Source: Solanum dulcamara (lineage: Eukaryota; Streptophyta; Magnoliopsida; Solanales; Solanaceae). Taken from it: a stretch of 64,000 bases of DNA. The stretch lies in contig NC_077243.1 of the NCBI RefSeq assembly GCF_947179165.1, positions 8,426,001 through 8,490,000 of the forward strand, given 5' to 3'. Below, one piece after another: positions 23,540-35,431 of the stretch. The translations under genes were made by a program, and so were the position numbers. Positions within the stretch are counted from its first letter, which is position 1. Each line of letters begins with the position of its first letter. The notes beneath the pieces are model-generated. The model was not told where the DNA came from, searched no databases, and saw only the letters and a program-made list of their open reading frames with translations.

Positions 23540-23910
23540 AATAATTTTGATAGTTTATCTAACAATTGACTCAATTGAAAAAAAATTCAAAAATATAATC
23601 AATAATTACTTACCTAAAATATAAACATTTGTGGTGTTATATAATGTACAATAATTTATATATGCATATTCTAGTCTTACGAATTATTACAAGAAGTATT
23701 ATACTATGTATTTAATTATTATTTTTAAAATTATAATTGTCTATCATGTATTTTAAGAAATTATGAAGATAATATATATTAAAAGAATATTAAATAAATA
23801 TAAGATCTCTTTTTTTTTAATTTGGCTTAGGCCTCGTATTCTAGAATGCGAGCAAAAAAACAACATTTTTAAAGCAAGATTTTGCAGTGTAGCGCATCAA
23901 CAAGCATATA
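23540..23910. repeat. Duplicated block C, copy 2 (partner 17816-18200)
   Basis: Ends in CAAGATTTTGCAGTGTAGCG, the start of the NAC-like 3' segment, and then switches abruptly to the promoter-like sequence of the next NAC copy (CTCTCAGTGTACATTCACAA). It appears inserted between the upstream repeat and the gene. Confidence 0.75.
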
Positions 23911-23989
23911 ACATTTCTTCTCTCAGTGTACATTCACAATGAGTCAATTTCTCTTGTGATTCTTGTTAGTAAAAAAATTAATAACTATC

Positions 23990-24440
23990 ATGTCGTCGAT
24001 TTTTGGTGTTCGATTTCACTCTACTAAAGTGGAATTGATCAACTTTTTCAAAAAGTTCTTAAAGGACGAATTGTTGCGATGTTCTATCAAGTTTGTTGAA
24101 ATCTATGGCAATTTTCAAAGCAAAAGAGAAAATAGGCTACTTTATTACTCCGTTGTGAAAGTGGAAGGAATCAAATTAAATGAAAGGCATTGTTGTACTT
24201 GCGCCGGTAGGACTTGGAAAGGCCAAACTAATATTAATCCCATCAAGAATCATAAGAGATCCATAATGCGCTTCAGAAGAAATTATAAATATTAAAGTCG
24301 TAGTACAAAACAAAAGAAAATAGTTGTAATAATACTACTAAATTATATTGTTGATGAGAGAATATTTTGTGGGGATGATTTCTTCACCGAAAACAATATT
24401 CCAAAGCAAGATTTTGCAGTTTACCATATCAAATGAAATC
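23990..24440 (+). pseudogene. NAC-domain-like gene, tandem copy 1, truncated
   Basis: ATG at 23990 opens 101 codons ending TAA at 24295. The start MSSIFGVRFHSTKVELINFF corresponds to NAC subdomain A (usually FRFHPTDEEL). CTCAGRTWKGQT corresponds to the subdomain C/D core (usually ATGSGYWKATG), and MRFRRNYKY to the VGMKKTLVFY strand. After the stop, another frame still reads FFTENNIPKQDFAVYHIK, like subdomain E (usually WVLCRIFK). NAC proteins are plant-specific transcription factors with DNA binding in these subdomains. The short divergent NAC domain and the stop imply a pseudogene or truncated relic. The ATG context is shared with copy 2 (AATAACTATCATG and AATAACCATCATG). Confidence 0.7.
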
Positions 24441-24444
24441 AACC

Positions 24445-24620
24445 ATTTGTTTCATATTGTTGTATTCTAATTTATTACTCCATTGCCATTGTTATTGGGT
24501 AATTCTTTATTTCCTTTTCTTATTTTGTTAAATTAAAATTTTCAACTTGAAAAACCTATTCCGTAGTTGAAGTAAAAAAAGTTCAAATGAAAAAAAAAAG
24601 GAAAGCAAATTAATTTTCCT
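24445..24620 (+). repeat. Upstream repeat of the NAC tandem, copy 2
   Basis: Partner of 22705-22875. The distance of about 1.74 kb between copies gives the period of the original tandem duplication. Confidence 0.8.
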
Positions 24621-24880
24621 TTTCTTATTAGGAAAAATGTTTAAAATTATAGAAATAACTTAGGGCCAAAGGAAAAAAATAAAATTTTGGCATTTTCTTG
24701 ATAGTGAACAAATTTCCTACAACTCCATTCTTTGTAAAATATTAGTACTCCTCGGGAAATATTTTTAGAAACCTAAGATCTTTGCAAAATTATTAGAATT
24801 TGATATTGAACAAGTTTCTTTCCTATAATTCCATTCTTTCTAAAAAATTAGTACTCGGTAACTATTCTTAGAAACCTAAC

Positions 24881-24895
24881 ATCTATAAATAAAGA
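24881..24895 (+). promoter_or_regulatory. TATA-like box upstream of NAC copy 2
   Basis: ATCTATAAATAAAG lies about 130 nt before the ATG at 25018 and is followed by a pyrimidine-rich leader. It suggests that the copy once had its own promoter. Confidence 0.5.
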
Positions 24896-25017
24896 ACCTC
24901 AGCATTATATACTCCCTACTTCCTCAGCTTCTTTACAATTCTCTGTCTTTGTGTTTTCACTGTGAATTTTCTTCCCAACCTTTTCTTGTTGTTAGTAAAA
25001 AAGAATCAATAACCATC

Positions 25018-25877
25018 ATGTCGTCAATTCTCGGTGTTCGATTCCACCCTACTGAAGTGGAATTGATCAACTTTCTCAAAAAGTTCTTTAAGAGCGAATT
25101 TGTTGCAATGTCCTATTAAGTTTGCTGAAATCTATGGAGATCAAACTCCATGGGCGATGAAAATAGGCTAATTTATTACTCCGTTGAGGAAGCGGAAGGA
25201 ATTAAATGAAAGACATTGTCGTACCTGCGCCGGTGGAACTTGGAAAAGCCAAACTCGTGTTAGCCCCATCAAGAATCGATCCATAGTGGGCTTTAGAAGA
25301 AACTATAAATATCAAATTCGTAGTAAAAAACAAAAGAAAAATAGAGAATATTTCGTGGGGGTGATTTCTTCACTGAAAACAACATTCCAAAGCAAGATTT
25401 TGCAGTGTGCCGTATAAAGAAGCATACAAAAAAAAAAAAAAAAGAGAGATGATACGGTCACTTTTAATATGGATGAACACGTGGGAATAATCGAAGGTAT
25501 GTTGCATGTACGTGATGCCTACTGCACAACACATCAAGAGACTCCAGAGGATTTCATCAATAGACAATCAACAAGCTGAGGTTGATAATTCAACAACTAG
25601 GGAATATGATTTGAGAGGAAGTAACCAGATGAATGACGAAATATTGGAGAACAGTACCGTGGAGAAGCAAAATACAACATGGGAGAGTACTACCTTTAAA
25701 GAAGATTGTCAAATTGAGCAAGTGCAAGAGAAAGTAGCTGATGATATAATTGGAAGCAATGATTTCTGGGAAATGATAAATGGAATACTAAAATACGTTA
25801 CTGTTAATATTCCTAATGATTTGTGGCAGCTTGATGATCCGTCATCACTTCAACTAATTGTGAATGAGAAAATGTAA
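25018..25877 (+). pseudogene. NAC-domain-like gene, tandem copy 2, frameshifted
   Basis: ATG at 25018 opens MSSILGVRFHPTEVELINFL, a good NAC subdomain A, but a TAA follows after 33 codons. Later pieces in other frames read ERHCRTCAGGTWKSQTRVSP and GFRRNYKY (subdomains C/D), FFTENNIPKQDFAVCRIKKH (subdomain E), and an acidic C-terminal region ending PNDLWQLDDPSSLQLIVNEKM (stop at 25875). At least two frame breaks separate these. A poly-A run at about 25426-25442 lies inside the old coding region. It is better preserved in sequence than copy 1 but still broken. Confidence 0.72.
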
Positions 25878-26561
25878 TCTTTAATTCTTTCTCTGTAAAC
25901 ATAAAAGACAGGATGCAATATTGTAGATTTGTAGTTATATGCATTTTTAATTCTTTGGTGTGATGATTGTTGTTTAGGTATCTTAAATCCTAAACAATGG
26001 GTACAGAAACTGTTTGCTATATTTTTGGCGTATGTTTCAACTTGATGAAAAAAATACAAGTACTTCATCAGTTTTCTTTTTTAATAGAATAAGTTGCAAG
26101 GTTGTTATATCTATATCAGTCATTGAATATATACTGCAAGTGAAAATAAATAAATTCTCACCGTAATGGGCTTCAAATAAGTCCAGAAAACAGATTATTA
26201 AACACACACTTTTCCCTCAGTTCATGATGGATGATATGATCCTGTGTATATGTTTTGCACATAAATAGATAAAACACATAGATTCTTATAAAAGATTCAC
26301 TCGTCAATCCTAACTAGTGTACTTGAGAAACAATCATGTATACCAGAAGAAATATATGTTGACTGCATACCACATGCAATAAACACTAGTTGATTAACTA
26401 TAATGTTGGATTTTACATAAATCAGGCATACAATGTTTTGGTCTAGATCCAGGCTCATCATGCAAATAAGTTCCAGTTTCTCACAAGACTACTTTTTTCA
26501 TTTGCTTCACAATAGATAATATTATGAAATCTAAGACAGAACTACCTAAAGTATACATCAA
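25878..26561. other. Intergenic, no gene recognised
   Basis: Sequence 3' of NAC copy 2. No motif or repeat boundary is supported. Confidence 0.5.
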
Positions 26562-26668
26562 TGACACATCGAAGTCTTACTTGAGGTGTCTAAAATGAAC
26601 AAAGCCTAGTTGAGGTGTCTAAGTGAAAGTTGGTGCCAACTTTAGGGGGTCACCGATGGGTTTCGCCT
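26562..26668. mobile_element. Single arm of the fold-back MITE found at 40968-41430
   Basis: TGACACATCGAAGTCTTACT, GAGGTGTCTAAAATGAACAA, AAGTGAAAGTTGGTGCCAAC, CACCGATGGG and the terminal CGCC match the right arm of the complete element closely. The left arm is absent, so this is a deletion derivative. Confidence 0.8.
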
Positions 26669-27045
26669 ATAATCAATGTAGCTTAAGTTCATTAGCAATA
26701 CCATATTATAATGGTAACCATTCAAAATTTAACACAAGATATAATTGGAAATATACACATGCACAAAATAAATAATGCAGCAAAGGTTGCTGCTGTACCT
26801 ACACACATCGACCTAATATGTACAAACTTTTCATCAGATTGGTACCAAGGACTTTATACCACTCACAAGACTCAAATTCTGATCCAAAAATTTTAAAAAT
26901 GAAAACTGTAAAGCATGATTGGCGCTAACTGAACAATTTTACATATCCACAGAAATTCTACTGACTCTACTACTGCACACAATTTTGCATCGGGCAGCAA
27001 TTTCCTATAGATTCTTTTACCTCAGCATAAGCAGAACATCTCTCT
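26669..27045. other. Downstream flank of the complete CBP60 gene
   Basis: No further coding sequence. The part nearest 27045 is the expected 3' UTR of the minus-strand CBP60 gene. Confidence 0.5.
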
Positions 27046-30000
27046 TCAAGATGTGATGGTTCTTTTGTTCACGATCCTCCTTACAGAGAACCATCTGAGA
27101 ACACTAAATAGCATCTTCCATCTCCTTTGAGCTTTATCCAGAGGAACAATTGTACTACTATGAGCAAGAAAACTGTTGACAGCACATTGTAGATCAGGTG
27201 ATGGAGCAAAGCTTGGACTGGGAAGGGAATAGTCGGTGTCAAAGAAAGGCAGATGATCATCATCACAAAATGATGGGGGAGTAATAGAATCAGTATCAGC
27301 CATCAAGGAGTTGGTGTCTTGCCCGGGGAAATTTAACGGTTGGTCAAACCTAACATCCATGTTGTCTATACCATGCAAGACATAATCATCTAAGCTGCTG
27401 AAACCAGCAATTGAACAGAAAGATGGCATGATATCAGGCGTTGACGCACTTAGTTGCTGATATTCACTTCTGCTAACCTTCTGGGAAGCTAAAACATTGT
27501 CACTGGCTTCAGGGTTACCCACCATGGGTGAGTTTGAGGGGAACTGAACAGTGGAAATTTGCATAACCCAATCCAGAAGAGAGGATTCATCCTCAAAAGA
27601 GACTACTTCTTCCCAGTGTCTAAATGCACAAATCACCAAATTACGAGCATCATCCTGAAAAGAAAAAGGATTAAAGTCATTGGGCAGTCCATAAAATGGC
27701 AAGTATAAATATCTACAATACAAGCATTGATATGTGAAGAAAAAAAAAGAGCAATAAACAAATGTTCTTAATTATTATGAATACATGCCTTTTGAGTTTC
27801 GGACAATTTATCAGCAGAAACAAACTGGCAGTCTGGAAAAAGCCCCATCACTTGTCCAACAATGTTAAAAACAACACCAGTTTTTGGAACAGATACAGAT
27901 GGGTAGTATAAGTACACTTTCTTGTCAAGTAAGCAAGTTCGAGCATGTTCTACTGTGACTTCCCACATTTTGGTGGACATACCTGTCCCAAGAACCTGCA
28001 AGATTTCCCAGGAAAAGAAAATAAAAGATTTGTCATTCTTATCAAACACACAAGAGAACATCAATATTTTATCTAGATTTATCAAATTTCTGAATCACGA
28101 TGTCGACACAGTGTAACCAAACCAAGCCACACTCTGTTATAGAACTCCTATGGGAATACAGAGGATGCTCAAAGAAGTTGCTAATCCACCAAGTTAATCA
28201 AAGGAAGGAAATTTTTTAGCAAGCATAGCCAAAGAAAAACAAAGGTGTCAACAAGCATCAAAGATTCCAGTGAATGAATTAACCAGGCAGATAAAGAATC
28301 ACAAACATTTGAAAATATGCCAATCATTATCACAGTCATCTTTGTTACTATTCAATAAGGAAGAAATAGCTTTATCATTTTAAGCGACATGTCCATTAAG
28401 TCCATTTGTATATGTAAGACAAATGCAATGCACTCACATTTCGGAGCCTTGTAGGATCTAGGTAGAGTAGAGTCAGAAAATCTTTCACAGTATTGACTCT
28501 TTCCTTGCTCAAACGTCGGTGGAAAGCTCCATCTTTGCCAATCTTTTCCAGTCTCCATACCTCATCTGAAAGAGAAGGGGGATGGTGCTTCTTGTACACT
28601 GCAAATAAAGCAATAAGTTGGATAACGTTCTATCGCATATTAGACTTGAGAATTATTCGAAGACTGCTAACTACAATCTGATTCATTGTATTTTTGCAGA
28701 ACCAACTACCATTAGCTCCGACACCCAAGTTATGCACAGCTCATTATCAAGTTAATCCTCAAGAAACCGATCAAAGCATTAAGTTCAGTGAATATGAGTT
28801 CTAATTTGGTTTTCGTTTCTAAATATGTTACATATTCATTATACAGTTTGATTGAAAGTTCTACAATAAGTCCACCTTCCAAATAAAATTCCAATAAGAT
28901 GCTTAACTCATACAAAAGGTGAGAGAGACTTTATTCTCCTTTAAGATGGAACCGTCAATACTTTCAGTGTCTTCTTCTGTCATTTTTCCCTTTTTCATTC
29001 TGCCTAAGGCTTTAGAAGTCGAGAACTTTTATCTTCCTACTCCTTGATTCTTTCAGTAGCAAGTTTATATCCTTATACCTACAGTAGTCACTTCGGGGTC
29101 GTTTGGTGTGAAGGATAACATTAAATAGTTCTAGGATAAAATTAGAGTGTCACTCAATTAGTTGTTTGGTTGGCAAGTTTGGGATAACTTATCCCGGGAT
29201 TAATAATTAGTACCGGGATATGTTATCCCTTTCCTTGGGTGGTATAGTAATTCCGAGATAACTTATCCCGGAATAAAATAGGTAATCCCGAGATAACTTA
29301 TCCCGGGATAAAATAGGTAATATGACAAATATATCCACTTAAATCCTTTTTATACCTCATTTTTCACATTCATGTATATTCACATTATTTTTAATACCAT
29401 GTATAATAACATTCACAACCTTCACTACTTCTTATTTTTATTATAATTCTTCATATTTTTCTATTAAAAAATTACACTATATAAATATAATATTTATTTA
29501 TGAATTTATTTGGCTAATTCTTGTGTTTATTAAATTTTGAGTTCTCTACAACTGAATTACATATTTTTAATTATACATTATTTTAGTCACTTGAAAGCTT
29601 GTATTTTATATATCAATTAATTGAAGATAACTTTAATATTTTACAATTTACGAGTGATATGTGCTTAAATGAAGTGATATAAATAATACATCCTCTTTCT
29701 AATTTAATACACTTAAGATAGAAGTTCTATTTTTTAAGCTATATATGATGAAAATTTATTTTTAAATACACATGGTACCATCATGATAATGCACACACAA
29801 AAATATTTAAGATCTTTATTTTTAAGAATGAATAAGTAAAGCTTGCAAAGAAAATATTAAAAAAATTAAATAAAGTGAAGGGTATTTTTGTAAACACACA
29901 ACTTGTTCTTAAAATTGAAGCAATGCATATTATTTTGAATACAACAAACTAAACAATCAATAAAAAATAATCTCAGGATAACTTATCCCATCATAACTAA

Positions 30001-33000
30001 TCCCAGCATAACTTCTCCCATTATAACTTGTATTCAAACTAAACGACCCCTTACACTCTCGTTAACTGATGTATAAAAATATCAACTTTCCTACTCTGGA
30101 TTGGCTGTTGTTTAAAATTAAGACGGTAAAAAGCTCACAAGCGATCACCTCCTGCCTCAAAGTTTTTGTCTTTGACTTAACTTTCTATCTTTAAAACAAC
30201 TAATTCTAGGTGAATTACATGAGGAGAAAGATCAAAATCTAGTACTTGAGCAACTCAGTATCACTTCTGTCTCACCGAACAATAAAGAGCGTAAATCTAA
30301 CAATTTCCAGAGACAAACTTCAATAACGGGAAGTATAATTAACTGAATAAGGATTTTGACCAAATGCAGTAGATATTTTAAATAGGCCAAAACAAAGATG
30401 GTTGATGTCAAACAATAGTAAGAATGAGACATTGCTCGTAACACTGAGCACTTCATTCAAGGTACCAAACCTCAAGATGAAGCATAAAAGAAACACAACT
30501 CAAAGACTCGGACAAAGAATAAATAACATCATTACCATACCTTCTAAATTAAATAGTTTCCTAAAAGAACTTACTACTATTTTACTTCTTTTTCACTCAT
30601 ATACCCTGTGTCAATATTTCAGCATTATCTGCATGTATATTATATATGTTATTCTCTGTAAGTAAGTTTATTTGTATTAACTCATACACATAACACGATA
30701 TCATTTACTCCCCCTGTCAAATTTTATATGACCCATTTTTAATTTTAGGCAACCCAAGACATTAAACACACTTTCTATAAATATTCCTACCACACTCTTC
30801 CCTTCAAGCATTCAAAACAATCTCAATCCTAAACAATGATGGGAAGTTTCACATATTACACTACACATTTTTGCTTCTATACAGATTTTTGGAATATGAA
30901 CAATTACTTTCAAGCATGTTTGGTGCCAAGATCATACCCCCAAATTGCTGTCATATTCTAGTGACAATTTTCGATTAACTTAAGTTATGGTGATGGAGGA
31001 TATTTAGTGCTATCGTCCACCAGTTAAAATCAATTTTTTCAGCATATTTCTCAAAATCCAACACAAGATTATAAAATATTGAGCAACATGTTCCACACCA
31101 GTCTTGATTATTCAAAAAGTCAATTGCTTTGAGATTCAAAGCAATAATTAGAATCTCAAATGATAAAACCTAAAGAGAGACACTACAGATCGATAAAAAA
31201 AGTCTCCAAAAATGAGATTTATGTCAAACTCGGTACACCTATGGAGTTCTCAACAGAACGCAGATAGCTGATGTGAAAAAGGACACATTCTAACACCTTT
31301 CAAGTCAAGTAGTGTATGTAATGGAATATAATGACAAGAGTTCACAACTTCTGAAAAGAAAAATCCATCATTTAATACAACCAATAGCATTGTAGAAAGA
31401 AAGAGATTAATAGGAACTCACACTCTCCGCGGTGATCCCTGACAATGAAGGATTCTGTCTTCGCCTCTCGTACACTGATCCCTTCAAAGCTATCAACAAG
31501 CCTAGCACCCAGCCTGAATTTACGACTTCTTGTCCAGCTTGAGTTATCAGTAAATGAAATATCACTCACCCAGCCAATGCCCTCCTTAAGATACAAAAAT
31601 GCATCCCCAGTAAGGAGAGGTTTCTTTCCTTCCCTTTCTCTCACAATGTTGTTCTTAAATTCATCTGCAGTCCAATTGTCCCCATCATCACCATCAAAAT
31701 CTCCCTCGAGTACTACTATTTCAACTTTTGCACAGGATTCAGGACCACTACAGATAACTTGCCCAGTAAGATCATCAACCAGAGATACTTTCAAACTAGA
31801 TTCCTCTCCTTCTATGCGAGTTCCAGTAAATACTGGGGGAGAGATGAGATCTAAAAACTTCAGTTTCAGGCTTCTAAGTTCACAAGCATATACATCTTTC
31901 CCACAATTCCTAAAAAAGTGCAAATACTAAAAAAATTGTAAGACTCAAGCCATAAAAGGAAAGCACGAAGCCAATGTAGCATTTGAATGATAGAGTCCAA
32001 TTGCCTACCGTTTAATGGTGGTCATGTACTTCCTGAGAGCCAATTCAACTTCCTCTTTTACCTGTAAGCTCAAATTAAAAACGCTATTCATCTCCCGATA
32101 AGCTTAATTAATCTAAGTTTACGAAAACCACTAAAGGACAAAATAGATCCTAAAATAAAGCAATAATTAATAGTTCTCGCTTCATCCCAATAAGATTCCC
32201 TGGTTGATTGTGAATGCGTATGAAGATAGGAGATGAAATATTATATATTTATTAAAAACTGACTTTCTGTTACATGTTTTTTAAAGTGGTGGGGGGTCAG
32301 GTCCTATGTCACTTTCTAGATGATAAAATATAGAATGAAATTTCAGTTTTTTCGAGGGTACCATATCTTAGAACTAAATTAGGAACCTGGGCTGGACATT
32401 TCTTTTGAGATCAAGAAAGTGTTATGAAGTATATTAGGTAAGCAGTAGGATATTATATATTCATACTACAAAAGCTGAAATCATTAGCATAATTTCTCTC
32501 AATCACTAAAATTTTCCTCAAAACTCCCTTTTTTGCAACATGTTTATAATATTTTGCATCTAAAGACTGCCAAACTAACAGATATCTTTACTAAAAAGTT
32601 TTTATGTATCCTTTAGTTCCCAGAAATTATCATAAGGTCTCTAACTTTTTGCCTTAATCTTTTTTTTTTTAATTTTATTTTAAAAAAGAAGTATTAAACA
32701 TATGCACCATATAACTGCCTAAAGTTGATGAGCCTCCGTAATTAATATTGGCAAGAAATTCGAATAAGGATAACAACTAAGAACTACAACTTCCAATTGT
32801 CATAGTAGAAACAATCCACTGAATTCTTTCTAATGGTACTAACCGCTTTTCGTTATAACCTAATTGTCCGGTAGGAATCAATACTAGGGAAAGTGGAAAG
32901 TGAACAACACCAATTTAAAAGGTAACAAAATGTGCTATCTTTATGAGCAAGTGAGCAACTCCTCAGATTCCCAATTTTCTTTTAAAAAAAGTACTTGTTC

Positions 33001-33733
33001 CTTGTTCATTTCAAAATTCAAACAGACTTTATTTTGGGAAAAGCAGTAAGACCAAAATTAAATACTAGATGACAATTTTTTAAACACACAATAGAAATTC
33101 ATACAAAAATTAGCAAAAACACTCTCAAGGGAAATGAACATAGCCTTACCACTCGACGAATAAGTGGCTCCAAAACTGGCTCCATAAAATGTTGCACTTT
33201 ACGCATATTCATTACTTCCATAATCACACTACATGAAATAATAACAAAAGTACAGTCAACAATAAAGAATTGCAGCAGGAGAGAGCAGATAATGTTTTCC
33301 TATTTGTTCCCTTTTATTAAATGCATACATAGATGAGTACTGGTAGACCGCATTTATTGACGATTAAAATTATCAGCAAGTCTAGTTTACTAAAACTAGC
33401 AACATTGATGTGCTGAACCCCAAAGAAAAAGCAACCTTACACCCATCTTTTCTTCTTGATGACTCACATCACATTTTAGAAATTTAAACCTCCACTGCAT
33501 TAATAGTAACGCCACAACAAATTTCTTCGTCCATTAAAGGACTAAAAAAGATAAACCCTGAACCGTTTCAGAATATTCCTGATGAAAAACTAAAAATCTC
33601 AATAAATAAATAAAAAGCAATTAACAAATATTAACCTTTGAAGAGAAGGCAATCTCCGGCGACGTTTATCCTCAGAAGAACCAGGATCGAGTCGAGACTT
33701 AGGATCGTCTTGTGATTGCCGCTTCATCGACAT
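27046..33733 (-). CDS. Calmodulin-binding protein 60 (CBP60 family), seven exons, 564 aa
   Basis: Exons reconstructed from splice signals: 33636-33733, 33150-33228, 32009-32061, 31422-31909, 28438-28598, 27789-27995 and 27046-27654 (98, 79, 53, 488, 161, 207 and 609 nt; total 1695, one open frame). The N-terminus is [10 protein letters not shown] with an RRRR cluster, as in CBP60 proteins. Residues about 77-240 form the conserved central block ([42 protein letters not shown]). Exon 5 gives [20 protein letters not shown] and GAFHRRL. The last 34 residues include [20 protein letters not shown], the basic Trp-containing calmodulin-binding helix typical of CBP60a-type members. The family acts in the nucleus as calcium/calmodulin-linked transcription regulators of salicylate-related immunity. 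The exon 6 donor is GC (AAG|GCATGT), and it falls at the same position as a GT donor in the paralogue at 730-3201. Intron 4 is 2.8 kb and holds a transposon. Confidence 0.92.
29095..30050. mobile_element. 956-bp TIR element in intron 4 of the CBP60 gene
   Basis: The left end GGGGTCGTTTGGTGTG matches the reverse complement of the right end, GGGGTCGTTTAGTTTG. Inside are several copies of ATAACTTATCCCGGGATAA-like palindromes near the left end and GGATAACTTATCCCATCATA near the right. No transposase. The immediate flanks (TTC and TTA) could be a mutated 3-bp PIF/Harbinger target duplication; superfamily uncertain. Confidence 0.7.
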
Positions 33734-33928
33734 TTTAGATTAAAGAAAAAATCCAAAAAGGTGATGTATGATAGCGGCGAAATCAAAAAATGAGATGATA
33801 ACCATGAAATACTGGGATTGGTATATCGGTGGTTGAAAGACAAAAAAAAACAACATGCATTATCCGATCGATGAAGAAATGAATACTATTCTTCAACCCC
33901 TAAGACCTAAGACCTAAGTTCAGGATAC

Positions 33929-33959
<31 letters not shown>

Positions 33960-35000
33960 CACACACATATAAAGAAAGAGAAAAGGGGTAATTGATAAGT
34001 ATGATTATATAGTATAATAAAGAGAAATGAATAAGTAGAGTCAGATTTTTTTTTGGTGATCCTATGAGTTATGCCACAATTTTGGCAGGGAGTGACAGAT
34101 TGTGTGGATAAACAACGATTCTGCTAGTGTTTGTTACTGGGATTGAGGTGAAAAAGACTATACAGAGAGAATAGAAGACTGTAAAACGGAACCAATTGGA
34201 TAAAACAATTGGCCACCGGCTATGGAGGAATAAGGCGGAGGAAGGTTGTTTTGATGGCCCATTAGAAAACGCGTGGGTCCAGAGTTCGTACTTAGAATGG
34301 AGAATAGTGTGTTTTATATATTGACGCTATGTGTCAGTAACCATAAATATATATTTGCAATAGTGGGTTAGTAGTAGTATAAGTAGTATTCCACCTCAAT
34401 ATCCCATTTTAACAATTAATACAAGTAATGACTCGTTAATTTATACCGCATTTAAGATTAAAAAAGATTTTTTTAAAATAATTCATGACCTAAAATAACT
34501 CATAGATAGTTGTACAGTTATAAATTATTTTATTAAAAATAAAATAAGTCTTTGTTATCAAATACAAAAATATGTCATTCTTTTTTATACTCACTATAAA
34601 AAAGTGAGTCATATAAATTGGAATAAACGGAGTATAATCCTTGTGGGGTTCTCCAATTAGTTGTCATGATTAGTCGATTCTCGGAAGTCAATTTGATTTA
34701 TTTTTAAAGTTAAATTAAATTAAATTAATTTCATAATTTAAAATTTAAATTTAGATATTAAAAATATATATGAAAAAGTACTATAAGCTGCAATTCTTCT
34801 CACATTAATATAATGAAAAACTATATTGTAAAATATTGATCTAAATCACATAATTTGACTAGCAAGAATCGTAACATAATAAAAAATATGGGACTGAGGG
34901 CATATATTATTTCATTAAACATAAAAATAATTCTAATTTTTTTTGTTTTAAGTTATAAGAGGATGATTATTTTCTTAAAATAAATTAAAAATTGAAAGTG
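33734..35000. other. 5' flank of the CBP60 gene with compound microsatellite
   Basis: A compound microsatellite, (CT)n then (AT)n then (AC)n, occupies about 33929-33967. It lies some 200 bp upstream of the ATG, so it may fall in the 5' UTR or core promoter. No other gene is seen up to the Copia element. Confidence 0.6.
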
Positions 35001-35253
35001 TGAACATAAGTGAGAAAGCTGCGATTCTGAGAGAAAAAGGAAGAAGAAGAGAAGCAAATCTATTGAAATCTCATGGAATCAACATTGAAGCCTTGTGATT
35101 ACACTAGCTAACTGTTTATATATAGCAGTGATTAGATACAAACTGAATTTGTTATCTAACTAACTATTAATCAGTAAATGACTAATCTACCTCTGCTTTT
35201 AAATAACTTCTTATTAACACACTAATCTTCTTATCAGCTTTTATATCACAACA
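35001..35253 (-). repeat. 3' LTR of the minus-strand Copia
   Basis: 253 bp. On the plus strand it begins TGAACATAAGTG and ends ATATCACAACA, and a CCCCCCTT tract (polypurine tract on the minus strand) follows at 35254. Confidence 0.9.
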
Positions 35254-35431
35254 CCCCCCTTCAAGCTGGGAGGTGCAAAGATATTCAAAACTTCTAGCTT
35301 GGATAGAAGGTGTTTATGTTGAACTCTAGACAATCCTTTGGTTAATGCATCTGCAGGTTGTTCCTGAGTTGACAGATAGTTCACTTTGATCAAACCTTGT
35401 TGTAACCTTCTCTAATGAAGTGACAATCTAT

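Noticed and set aside
31445..31930. 161-aa plus ORF
   Set aside because: Antisense shadow of CBP60 exon 4.
33929..33967. CT/AT/AC tract as a specific GAGA-type regulatory element
   Set aside because: Explained as a compound microsatellite; no independent evidence of regulation.
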